From Cellulomonas fengjieae (GTDB lineage: Bacteria; Actinomycetota; Actinomycetes; Actinomycetales; Cellulomonadaceae), in contig NZ_CP074404.1 in the NCBI RefSeq assembly GCF_018388465.1, positions 3,720,001 through 3,784,000 of the forward strand: 64,000 nt of DNA. Direction: 5' to 3'. The translations under genes were made by a program, and so were the position numbers. Under the pieces are notes generated by a model that saw only the letters and a program-made list of their open reading frames with translations, was not told where the DNA came from and did not search any database. Position 1 is the stretch's first letter, and each line of letters starts with the position of its first letter. This document shows positions 9,280 through 16,129 of the stretch, in pieces.

Positions 9280-9522
9280 ATGAGCACGAGCACCATCACC
9301 ACCACGTTCGGCGTCGACGGCATGACCTGCGGCCACTGCGTCGCGGCGGTCACCTCCGAGCTGTCCGCGCTGCCGGGCGTCAAGGACGTCACCGTCCAGC
9401 TGGTCGTCGGCGGGTCGTCCACCGTCTCCGTCATCTCCGACAGCCCGCTGCCCGACGAGCAGATCTCCGCCGCGGTCGCCGAGGCGGGCTACGCGATCAC
9501 CCCGCGGAGGTCGCTGCTGTGA
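9280..9522 (+). CDS. copZ: Copper chaperone CopZ (HMA domain)
   Basis: Small 80-residue cytoplasmic metallochaperone with one heavy-metal-associated domain. The Cu(I) site is GMTCGHC (Cys17, Cys20), followed by the beta-alpha-beta pattern AAVTSELSALPGVKDVTVQL and a C-terminal AVAEAGYAI. It passes copper to the CopA encoded next. Its stop overlaps the copA GTG by four bases, so the two are made together. The site for metal after the HMA core is not extended, so it is a plain single-domain chaperone. Confidence 0.93.
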   Translation: MSTSTITTTFGVDGMTCGHCVAAVTSELSALPGVKDVTVQLVVGGSSTVSVISDSPLPDEQISAAVAEAGYAITPRRSLL

Positions 9523-11870
9523 GCGAACGAACCGTCGACCTCGCGATCGAGGGCATGACCTGCGCGTCCTGCGTGGCGCGCGTGGAGAAGAAGCTGAACC
9601 GGCTGCCCGGCGTCGAGGCGACCGTGAACCTGCCGCTGGAGAGCGCCCGCGTCACGATCGCCGACGGCGAGCCCGCCGACGACGAGACGCTCGTCGCCGC
9701 GGTCCGCTCTGCGGGGTACGACGCCACGGTGGTGGCTCCCCCGCACGAGCACCACGCGATGGACCCGTTCGAGCACGCCCTGTCGGGCCACTCGATGGCC
9801 CCCGGGCAGGACATGGACCCCGACGAGGACACCTCCGCGCCGACCGACGCGCGCGGCACCGACCTGCGCCGTCGCCTGCGGGTGGCGAGCGTCCTCACGG
9901 TCCCGGTGCTGGTCCTCTCGATGATCCCCGCGCTGCAGTTCACGGGGTGGCAGTGGGTGGTCACCGCGCTGGCCCTGCCCGTGGTCACGTGGGCGGCCTG
10001 GCCGTTCCACCGCGCCGCGTTCCGGGCCGCCCGGCACCGCGCCTCGACCATGGACACCCTCGTGTCGATCGGCATCATCGCGGCCACGGGCTGGTCCCTG
10101 TGGGCGCTGCTGCTGGGCGGCGCCGGCAGGCTCGGCATGACGATGACGCCGACGCTGTGGCCGCGGGCCACCGAGGCCATGGGGATGCCCGAGCTCTACT
10201 TCGAGGTCGCCGCCGTGGTCACCACGTTCCTGCTGGCCGGCCGGTACGCCGAGCACCGCTCGCGGCGGCGCGCCGGTGACGCGCTGCGCGCGCTGCTGGA
10301 CCTGGGCGCCAAGGACGTGGCGCTCCTGGTGGACGGCACCGAGCGGCGCGTCCCGGTGGAGCGCCTCGTGGTGGGGGACGAGTTCGTCGTCCGGCCCGGG
10401 GAGAAGGTCGCCACCGACGGCGTCGTGGTCCGCGGCACGTCCGCGCTCGACACGTCCCTGCTGACGGGCGAGCCGGTGCCCGTCGACGTCGGCCCCGGTG
10501 ACGAGGTGACCGGTGCGACCGTGAACACCTCCGGAGCGCTCGTCGTGCGCGCCACGCGGGTGGGCGCCGAGACCCGGCTGGCGCAGATCGGCCGGCTCGT
10601 CGCCACCGCGCAGACGGGCAAGGCGCCCGTGCAGCGCCTGGCCGACCGCATCTCCGCGGTGTTCGTGCCGGTCGTCCTCGTGCTCGCGCTCGGGACGCTG
10701 GCCGTCTGGCTGCTCAGCGGCGCCGGCGTCCAGGCGGCGTTCACCGCCGCCGTCGCCGTGCTGATCATCGCGTGCCCCTGCGCCCTCGGCCTGGCCACGC
10801 CGACCGCGCTGCTGGTCGGCACCGGCCGCGGCGCCCAGCGGGGCATCCTGATCAAGGGCCCGGAGATCCTCGAGCAGACCCGCACCATCGACACGGTCGT
10901 TCTGGACAAGACCGGAACGGTGACCGAGGGCCGGATGGCCCTGGTCGACGTGATCGGTGAGCCCGAGGCCCTGCGCTACGCCGCCGCCGTCGAGCAGCTC
11001 GCCGAGCACCCGATCGGCCGGGCCATCGCGTCCGCGGCGCACACCGGGGACGGCCCGGACGTGCCCACGGGCGCCGACGGCGTCGTGATCGGCGCCGACC
11101 AGGTGCTCGACTTCCACGCCGAGGCCGGGCACGGCGTCTCCGGCGTCGTCCGCACCGCGCACTCCGGCGTCGGGCTCGGTCGTCGGGTCCTCGTCGGCAA
11201 GCCGGCCTGGCTCCGCGAGCAGGGCATCGACCCCGCCGCGTTCCAGGACGCGTTCGACGCCGCCGAGACCGACGGCGCCACCGCGGTCATGGTCGCCTGG
11301 GACGGTTCGCCGCGCGGCGTGCTGGTCCTGCGCGACCCGGTCAAGGCGTCCTCCGCGCAGGCCGTCGCGGAGCTGCGCGCCCTCGGGCTGCGCCCGGTCC
11401 TGCTCACCGGCGACAACGAGGGTGCCGCGCGCGCCGCCGCCCGCGAGGTCGGCATCCCCGAGGGCGACGTGGTCGCCCACGTGCTGCCGGCCGACAAGGT
11501 CGACGTGGTCGCCCGGCTGCAGGCGTCGGGGGCGCGCGTCGCGATGGTCGGCGACGGGGTGAACGACGCCGCGGCGCTGGCCACCGCGGACCTCGGCCTG
11601 GCGATGGGTACCGGGACGGACGTCGCGATCGACGCCGCCGACATCACGCTCGTCCGGGGCGACCTGCGCTCGGCCGGGGACGCGATCCGGCTGTCCCGCC
11701 GGACCCTGCGCGTGATCAAGCAGAACCTGTTCTGGGCGTTCGCGTACAACGTGGCGGCGATCCCGCTGGCCGCACTCGGGCTCCTCAACCCGATGATCGC
11801 GGGCGCCGCCATGGCGCTCTCGTCGGTGCTCGTGGTCGGCAACTCCCTGCGGCTGCGCCGCTTCGAGTGA
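9519..11870 (+). CDS. copA: Cu(I)-exporting P1B-type ATPase CopA
   Basis: A 783-residue heavy-metal ATPase. One N-terminal HMA domain (GMTCASC, Cys15 and Cys18) is followed by a Met/His-rich linker (residues about 76-106: HEHH, HAL, HSM), then eight expected membrane helices, the CPC transport motif in IACPCALGLATPTAL (about residue 419), the phosphorylated Asp in DKTGT (about 463), the P1B-specific EHPIGRA, and GDGVNDAAAL. CPC with Met/His linker points to Cu(I)/Ag(I). GTG start overlaps copZ. A short GAGCC-GAC-GGCTC repeat at 11878-11890 follows. Confidence 0.95.
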   Translation: MSERTVDLAIEGMTCASCVARVEKKLNRLPGVEATVNLPLESARVTIADGEPADDETLVAAVRSAGYDATVVAPPHEHHAMDPFEHALSGHSMAPGQDMDPDEDTSAPTDARGTDLRRRLRVASVLTVPVLVLSMIPALQFTGWQWVVTALALPVVTWAAWPFHRAAFRAARHRASTMDTLVSIGIIAATGWSLWALLLGGAGRLGMTMTPTLWPRATEAMGMPELYFEVAAVVTTFLLAGRYAEHRSRRRAGDALRALLDLGAKDVALLVDGTERRVPVERLVVGDEFVVRPGEKVATDGVVVRGTSALDTSLLTGEPVPVDVGPGDEVTGATVNTSGALVVRATRVGAETRLAQIGRLVATAQTGKAPVQRLADRISAVFVPVVLVLALGTLAVWLLSGAGVQAAFTAAVAVLIIACPCALGLATPTALLVGTGRGAQRGILIKGPEILEQTRTIDTVVLDKTGTVTEGRMALVDVIGEPEALRYAAAVEQLAEHPIGRAIASAAHTGDGPDVPTGADGVVIGADQVLDFHAEAGHGVSGVVRTAHSGVGLGRRVLVGKPAWLREQGIDPAAFQDAFDAAETDGATAVMVAWDGSPRGVLVLRDPVKASSAQAVAELRALGLRPVLLTGDNEGAARAAAREVGIPEGDVVAHVLPADKVDVVARLQASGARVAMVGDGVNDAAALATADLGLAMGTGTDVAIDAADITLVRGDLRSAGDAIRLSRRTLRVIKQNLFWAFAYNVAAIPLAALGLLNPMIAGAAMALSSVLVVGNSLRLRRFE

Positions 11871-11888
11871 CCGCGTCGAGCCGACGGC

Positions 11889-12665
11889 TCAGTGGAACCG
11901 GCGGCCCTCGTCGTTGCGGTAGGCGATGACCGCCAGGGCCGCGAACAGGACCGTCCAGGCCAGGATCACCGGGAGCGCGTAGGCGTAGGCCGACTCGCCG
12001 GTGACCACCTGGACGGCCAGGTCGCGGGCGGCCCGGGAGGGCAGGAACGTGGACAGGGTGTCCAGCCAGCCCGGGAACGCCTGCGGCGGCAGGAACAGCC
12101 CACCGGCGAAGGCGAGCGGGAACAGGGTCGCCTGCACCACCGCGATCGAGGCCTTCGAGCTGAGCCGGTAGCCGATCGCCAGGCCCAGCAGCAGGAACGG
12201 CACCGCCACCGCGGGCACCAGCGCGACCGCGGCCAGCGCCTGCGTGAGGCTCAGGGTCGCCGCCGTGAGCAGGACGCCGAGCACCACGAGCGGCACCAGC
12301 GCGAGGTATGACCAGATCACCCCGTTGAGCACCCGGCCGGCCAGCCGCGGTCCGGCTCCGGCGGGCAGCGTGCGCAGGAACGGGTCGAACGGCATCGCGC
12401 GGTCCTCCGAGACGCCGACGCCGAACGAGAACAGGCACGTCGACATCACGGCGAACACGCCCAGCTGCGCGATCGCCGCGGTTGCCGCCAGGGGGTCGTC
12501 GGCCACCGAACGCTGCGGGACGACGAAGAACAGCATCGCCAGCGACGGGAACAGCAGGTTGCCGAGCACCGCGATCGGCACGCGGACGGTCTCCAGGAAC
12601 TGGAACCTGGCGTGCAGGAGCGCGAGCGCCCGGAACGGGCGCGGGGTCAGGGTCGCGGTGCTCAT
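11889..12665 (-). CDS. ABC transporter permease (ABC-2 type)
   Basis: A 258-residue integral membrane protein with about six hydrophobic segments (for example VLGNLLFPSLAMLFFVV, LALVPLVVLGVLLTAATL, ALAAVALVPAVAVPFLLLGLAIGY, and a C-terminal ALPVILAWTVLFAALAVIAY). The FLPSRAARDLAV stretch before the last helix is typical of ABC-2 exporters. It overlaps the ATPase gene by 4 bases and is the last gene of a four-gene minus-strand operon. Substrate cannot be told; such pairs commonly export drugs, peptides or lipids. Confidence 0.85.
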   Translation of the reverse strand: MSTATLTPRPFRALALLHARFQFLETVRVPIAVLGNLLFPSLAMLFFVVPQRSVADDPLAATAAIAQLGVFAVMSTCLFSFGVGVSEDRAMPFDPFLRTLPAGAGPRLAGRVLNGVIWSYLALVPLVVLGVLLTAATLSLTQALAAVALVPAVAVPFLLLGLAIGYRLSSKASIAVVQATLFPLAFAGGLFLPPQAFPGWLDTLSTFLPSRAARDLAVQVVTGESAYAYALPVILAWTVLFAALAVIAYRNDEGRRFH

Positions 12666-13573
12666 CGGACGGCCTCCTCGTCGTGCGTCTCCTCGTGCGT
12701 CAGGGTCAGGAACGCCTCCTCCAGAGAGGCACCGCGCATCTCCAGGCCGCTGAACGGCACGTCCTGCGCGACGAGGGCGCGCACCAGCCGGTCCGCGTCC
12801 GACGCCAGGACCGTCCACCGCCCGTCGAGCCCCTGCTGCGCGCTCGTCGCGCCGGGCAGGCGGGCGAGGTCGACGTCGTGGCCGGGCGGCAGGGACAGGA
12901 TCACGCGACGCAGCGCGACGAGCCCGAGCACCGAGGCGAGGCTGTCGTCCGCAAGCACGCGACCGCCGCCGATGACCACCACCCGCTGCGCCAGCGCCTC
13001 GATCTCCTCGAGGTAGTGGCTGGTGAGCAGGACGGTCGCGCCGTCGGCGTGGTAGTCGCGCAGCGCCTGCCACAGGATGTGCCGCGCCTCGACGTCGAGC
13101 CCGGTCGTCGGCTCGTCGAGGAGCACGAGCCGCGGCCGCCCGACCAGCGCCAGCGCGACGGCGAGCCGCCGCTTCTGCCCGCCGGACAGGCCGCCGGTCT
13201 GCCGCCGCACCAGGTCTTCGAGCCCGAACCGGGCCAGGGCCTCGCCGCGCGGCATGGGTGCCGGGTAGTGCTTGCCGACGAGGTCGACGACCTCCCCGAC
13301 CGTCAGCGTCGGCGGCAGGCCCGTCTCCTGCGGGGTGGTGCCGAGCGCGATGCGCGACGACGCCGAGCGCGGGTCGCCACCGAACAGCCGGACCGTGCCG
13401 GAGTCCGGCCGGCGCAGGCCGCTGACCAGGCTGAGCAGCGTGGTCTTGCCGGCCCCGTTGGGACCGAGCAGCCCGACCAGCTCGCCGTGGCCGACCGTCA
13501 GCGACACGTCGTCCAGCGCCGTCACGGCCCCGAAGGTGCGGGTGGCACCGGCCACCTCGACGACGGCGGTCAC
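12662..13573 (-). CDS. ABC transporter ATP-binding protein
   Basis: A 303-residue nucleotide-binding subunit for the adjacent permease. Walker A LLGPNGAGKTTLL (about residues 34-46), Q-loop at TTPQETG, signature LSGGQKRRLAVALAL, Walker B LVLLDEPTTGLD and the H-loop LLTSHYLEE are all intact. A C-terminal extension of about 90 residues after residue 215 is typical of the drug-export (DRA/CcmA-like) branch. Starts with GTG and overlaps the upstream regulator gene and the downstream permease by 4 bases each, so stoichiometric translation is likely. Confidence 0.93.
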   Translation of the reverse strand: MTAVVEVAGATRTFGAVTALDDVSLTVGHGELVGLLGPNGAGKTTLLSLVSGLRRPDSGTVRLFGGDPRSASSRIALGTTPQETGLPPTLTVGEVVDLVGKHYPAPMPRGEALARFGLEDLVRRQTGGLSGGQKRRLAVALALVGRPRLVLLDEPTTGLDVEARHILWQALRDYHADGATVLLTSHYLEEIEALAQRVVVIGGGRVLADDSLASVLGLVALRRVILSLPPGHDVDLARLPGATSAQQGLDGRWTVLASDADRLVRALVAQDVPFSGLEMRGASLEEAFLTLTHEETHDEEAVR

Positions 13574-13872
13574 GACGCACCGTCGAGCAGCGCGCGCAGC
13601 GAGCCGGTGTACCGCTCGAACGCCAGGCGCCCGGTGGGTGTCAGCTCCACGTACGTGGCCGGGGTCCGGCCCTCGTGGGTCTTGGTGATCAGCACGTACT
13701 CCGCCTCCTCGAGTCGGCGCAGGTGGGTGGACAGGTTCCCCGCGGTCATGTCCAGCAGCTTCTGCAGCCGGGGGAAGGCGATGCGGTCGTGCGTGTCGAG
13801 GGCTGCCAGCGTGGCGACGACCCTCAGCCGCGCCTGCGCGTGGATGACCGGGTCGAGCTCGACGTCAGGCAC
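13570..13872 (-). CDS. Winged-helix regulator of the ABC operon
   Basis: A 100-residue DNA-binding protein of the MarR/ArsR-like single-domain class (HTH_34 type). The helix-turn-helix is in LAALDTHDRIAFPRLQKLLDMTAGNLSTHLRRLEEAEYVLITK, the wing in KTHEGRTPATYVELTPTGRLAFERY. No metal-binding cysteines. The GTG at 13872 is preferred because upstream codons lie within the preceding membrane gene; the two overlap by 8 bases. As the second gene of an operon that starts with a perfect palindrome (14515-14526), it is the natural candidate to bind that site and repress its own transporter. Confidence 0.8.
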   Translation of the reverse strand: MPDVELDPVIHAQARLRVVATLAALDTHDRIAFPRLQKLLDMTAGNLSTHLRRLEEAEYVLITKTHEGRTPATYVELTPTGRLAFERYTGSLRALLDGAS

Positions 13873-14491
13873 GTGCCCGGACCCTCTCGACGAGGCCCGC
13901 GGCGAGCATCCCGCCACCGCCCGCGACCGCCATGACCAGGTAGGTGCCGGGCAGCCCGGCGAGCGCCGCTGCGCCGCCGACCAGCGCCATCCAGCCGCCG
14001 ATCACGTACATGGGGACCGAGTCCCAGAGCATCCCGCCGGCCAGGTAGAGCAGCCCGACGACCAGCGCCGCGATCGCGTTGCCCGCGAGCGCCAGCACCT
14101 CGCCCGACGCCCCCGCCGATGCGAAGCCGCTGACGATCATGGCCTGCGCCGCGAAGCCGATCGACCAGGCCAGGCCGTACATCGTGCCCTGCCGGGAGCT
14201 GGCGCCGACGATCCCGCGCGTCCGGCGGATCACGTGCACGATCGTCACCACGAGCGCGATCACGCCGCCTGTGATCGCGACGGTCGCGGTGAGCCCGGCC
14301 GGGCTGTCGTCGTCGCTCGAGGTCAACCAGATCAACCCGTAGCCGATGAGCCACGCAGCACCCCACACCCCGAACAGGAGGGGGCCCGAGGGTCGGGTGT
14401 CGTCGGTCCGTGCGCGCTGCGCCGCGATGATCGCGAGCGCGTCGGCCGGGCTCGGCATCGCGTCCGCGTCGCGGGGGTCGTGCTGCGTCAT
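13865..14491 (-). CDS. Six-helix membrane protein, first gene of ABC operon
   Basis: A 208-residue protein: a polar N-terminus of about 38 residues (MTQHDPRDADAMPSPADALAIIAAQRART) and then about six hydrophobic helices, including LLFGVWGAAWLIGYGLIWL, LTATVAITGGVIALVVTIVHVI and GLPGTYLVMAVAGGGGMLAAGLV. I do not recognise a named family with certainty, but similar proteins precede HTH_34 regulators in actinobacteria. A good GGAGGC ribosome site lies 4 bases before ATG 14491. It may be a sensor or an accessory subunit of the exporter encoded downstream. Confidence 0.75.
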   Translation of the reverse strand: MTQHDPRDADAMPSPADALAIIAAQRARTDDTRPSGPLLFGVWGAAWLIGYGLIWLTSSDDDSPAGLTATVAITGGVIALVVTIVHVIRRTRGIVGASSRQGTMYGLAWSIGFAAQAMIVSGFASAGASGEVLALAGNAIAALVVGLLYLAGGMLWDSVPMYVIGGWMALVGGAAALAGLPGTYLVMAVAGGGGMLAAGLVERVRARA

Positions 14492-14514
14492 GTCGCCTCC
14501 GTGGGTTTGCACGA

Positions 14515-14526
14515 CAAAGTACTTTG
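14515..14526. promoter_or_regulatory. Perfect palindrome CAAAGTACTTTG, likely operator
   Basis: A 12-bp perfect palindrome in an otherwise GC-rich gap, 24 bases in front of the first gene of the four-gene ABC operon and 53 bases from the divergent CPBP gene. By position it is the probable binding site of the operon's own winged-helix regulator and could also affect the divergent gene. Confidence 0.65.
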
Positions 14527-14566
14527 CCCACACGGCCTGCGCAAGCCCCTCGACCGGGTCCCGGCC

Positions 14567-14572
14567 TACGCT
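14567..14572 (+). promoter_or_regulatory. -10-like TACGCT for leaderless CPBP mRNA
   Basis: TACGCT (TAnnnT) ends 7 bases before the ATG at 14580 and no Shine-Dalgarno sequence is present, so transcription probably begins at or next to the start codon. Confidence 0.45.
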
Positions 14573-14579
14573 TCGAGGC

Positions 14580-15398
14580 ATGACAGCGCCGACGCCCGCC
14601 GACGAGCGCCCCGTCGGCATCGCCCCGCCGCCCAGCCCGCGCGCCTACCGCCGCCGGATCACCACCGAGATCTGGATCGTGCTCGGCCTGTCGCTCGGCC
14701 GGTCCGGGCTGTACGCCGTGGTCAACATCATCGACCGGCTCACCGCGGGGCCTCCGCTGGCCGACCAGTCGACGACGCTGAACCCGAGCCGGTCGGACCG
14801 TCCGTGGCTCGACCTGACCTACCAGCTGCTGCAGATCGGCTTCGCCCTGGTACCGGTCGCGCTCGCGCTCTACCTGCTCTCCGCCAACGGCCGGTCCGCC
14901 GTCCGCCGGATCGGCCTGGACCTCACGCGGCCGTGGCGCGACCTGGGGATCGGCGTCGCGCTGGCCGCCGCGCTCGGCATCCCCGGGCTCGGGCTGTACG
15001 CGGCCGCGCGCGCGCTGGGCCTGGCGGTCGAGGTGCAGGCGTCCGCCCTGAACGCGGCCTGGTGGACCATCCCGGTCCTGATCCTCGCGGCCCTGCAGAA
15101 CGCGCTGGTCGAGGAGGTGATCGTCGTCGGCTACCTCATGGAGCGGCTACGCGAGCTGCGCTGGAGCACGCCCGCGATCCTCGTCACCAGCGCCCTGCTG
15201 CGCGGCTCGTACCACCTGTACCAGGGCTGGGGCGCGTTCGTCGGCAACGCGATCATGGGGCTGGTGTTCGCCGAGTACTACCGCCGCAAGCGCCGGGTGA
15301 TGCCGCTCGTGATGGCACACACGGTCATGGACGTGGTGGTGTTCGTCGGCTACGCGCTCGTGCCCGACGAGTGGATCGCCGCGCTCGGCCTCGACTGA
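14580..15398 (+). CDS. CPBP-family intramembrane metalloprotease (Abi)
   Basis: A 272-residue polytopic membrane protein. The family motifs are visible: paired glutamates in ALVEEVIVVGYLMERLRELRW, the histidine of SYHLYQGW and a second histidine in MAHTVMDVVVFVGYALV, which in this family form the metal site within the membrane. About seven hydrophobic segments. Related eukaryotic Rce1 cleaves CaaX proteins, and bacterial members handle peptide maturation or immunity; the substrate here is unknown. ATG 14580 is preceded by TACGCT rather than a ribosome site. Divergent from the ABC operon. Confidence 0.88.
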   Translation: MTAPTPADERPVGIAPPPSPRAYRRRITTEIWIVLGLSLGRSGLYAVVNIIDRLTAGPPLADQSTTLNPSRSDRPWLDLTYQLLQIGFALVPVALALYLLSANGRSAVRRIGLDLTRPWRDLGIGVALAAALGIPGLGLYAAARALGLAVEVQASALNAAWWTIPVLILAALQNALVEEVIVVGYLMERLRELRWSTPAILVTSALLRGSYHLYQGWGAFVGNAIMGLVFAEYYRRKRRVMPLVMAHTVMDVVVFVGYALVPDEWIAALGLD

Positions 15399-15412
15399 CG
15401 CCTCGACCGACG

Positions 15413-15997
15413 TCAGAGCGCGGAGAGGCTGTCCAGCTGCTTGGCCAGCTGCCGGGTGGCGAAGCCGCTCACCACGAGCACCACGCCGCCGACGAAGGCG
15501 AACAGCCCGAGCAGGACCACGATCACGCTCACGGACGTCTGCGGGTTCATGATCAGCAGCAGCCCGAACAGGAACGAGACGAGGCCGAAGGTGAGGACCC
15601 AGTACCAGCCGATGTCGCGGGAGCGGTACAGCACGACGGCCGCGATGATGGCCAGGACGCCGAGCAGCAGGACCCACAGCGCGATCAGGTAGAAGATCAC
15701 CGCGACCGACGCCTCCGTCCACACGACGGCGACCACACCCAGCGCGATCCCCATCAGCCCGGACGCGAGCCACCAGCCGGATCCCGGCTCCTTGCGGTTG
15801 CCGAGCCACTGCCCGATGGCGACGAGGCCGTCGATGATGGCGAAGATCCCGAAGACCCAGGTCAGCACGCCGACGCTGGCGAGCGGCTGCGCCAGCATGA
15901 ACAGGCCCAGGATCAGCAGCACCACGCCCCGCACGACCGGTAGCCACCAGATGCGGCGCAGTGCGGTCGAGGCCTCGGCGGTCAGGTCGTCGGACAT
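15413..15997 (-). CDS. HdeD-family (DUF308) membrane protein
   Basis: A 194-residue protein made of three repeats of a two-helix unit, the HdeD pattern (VVRGVVLLILGLFMLAQP..., WLASGLMGIALGVVAVVW..., FGLLLIMNPQTSVSVIVVLLGLFAFVGGVVLVVSGF). HdeD in enterobacteria is linked to acid resistance; in actinobacteria the function is not established. ATG 15997 with GGGGGAA 4 bases upstream is preferred over longer in-frame starts. It ends 14 bases after the convergent CPBP gene. Confidence 0.85.
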   Translation of the reverse strand: MSDDLTAEASTALRRIWWLPVVRGVVLLILGLFMLAQPLASVGVLTWVFGIFAIIDGLVAIGQWLGNRKEPGSGWWLASGLMGIALGVVAVVWTEASVAVIFYLIALWVLLLGVLAIIAAVVLYRSRDIGWYWVLTFGLVSFLFGLLLIMNPQTSVSVIVVLLGLFAFVGGVVLVVSGFATRQLAKQLDSLSAL

Positions 15998-16117
15998 CGG
16001 TTCCCCCACAGGAATCGGGACGAGGACCTGACGGCCCTCGGGCGCCACGCTAGTGGAGGTGGCACCCAGTCACAGCGTCGCAGCGCCGTCCTCCCGGGCG
16101 CGACCAGCACGGCTGCC

Positions 16118-16123
16118 TAGAAT
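16118..16123 (+). promoter_or_regulatory. -10-like TAGAAT for leaderless mRNA
   Basis: TAGAAT ends 6 bases before ATG 16130, with no ribosome-binding sequence in the gap. This is the typical arrangement of an actinobacterial leaderless transcript. Confidence 0.5.
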
Positions 16124-16129
16124 CGCCCC

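Noticed and set aside
12482..15943. A plus-strand open frame of about 1,150 codons across the ABC operon and following genes
   Set aside because: It runs antisense to the ABC operon and HdeD genes and out of frame with CPBP, and is rich in Arg, Pro and Gly without domains.
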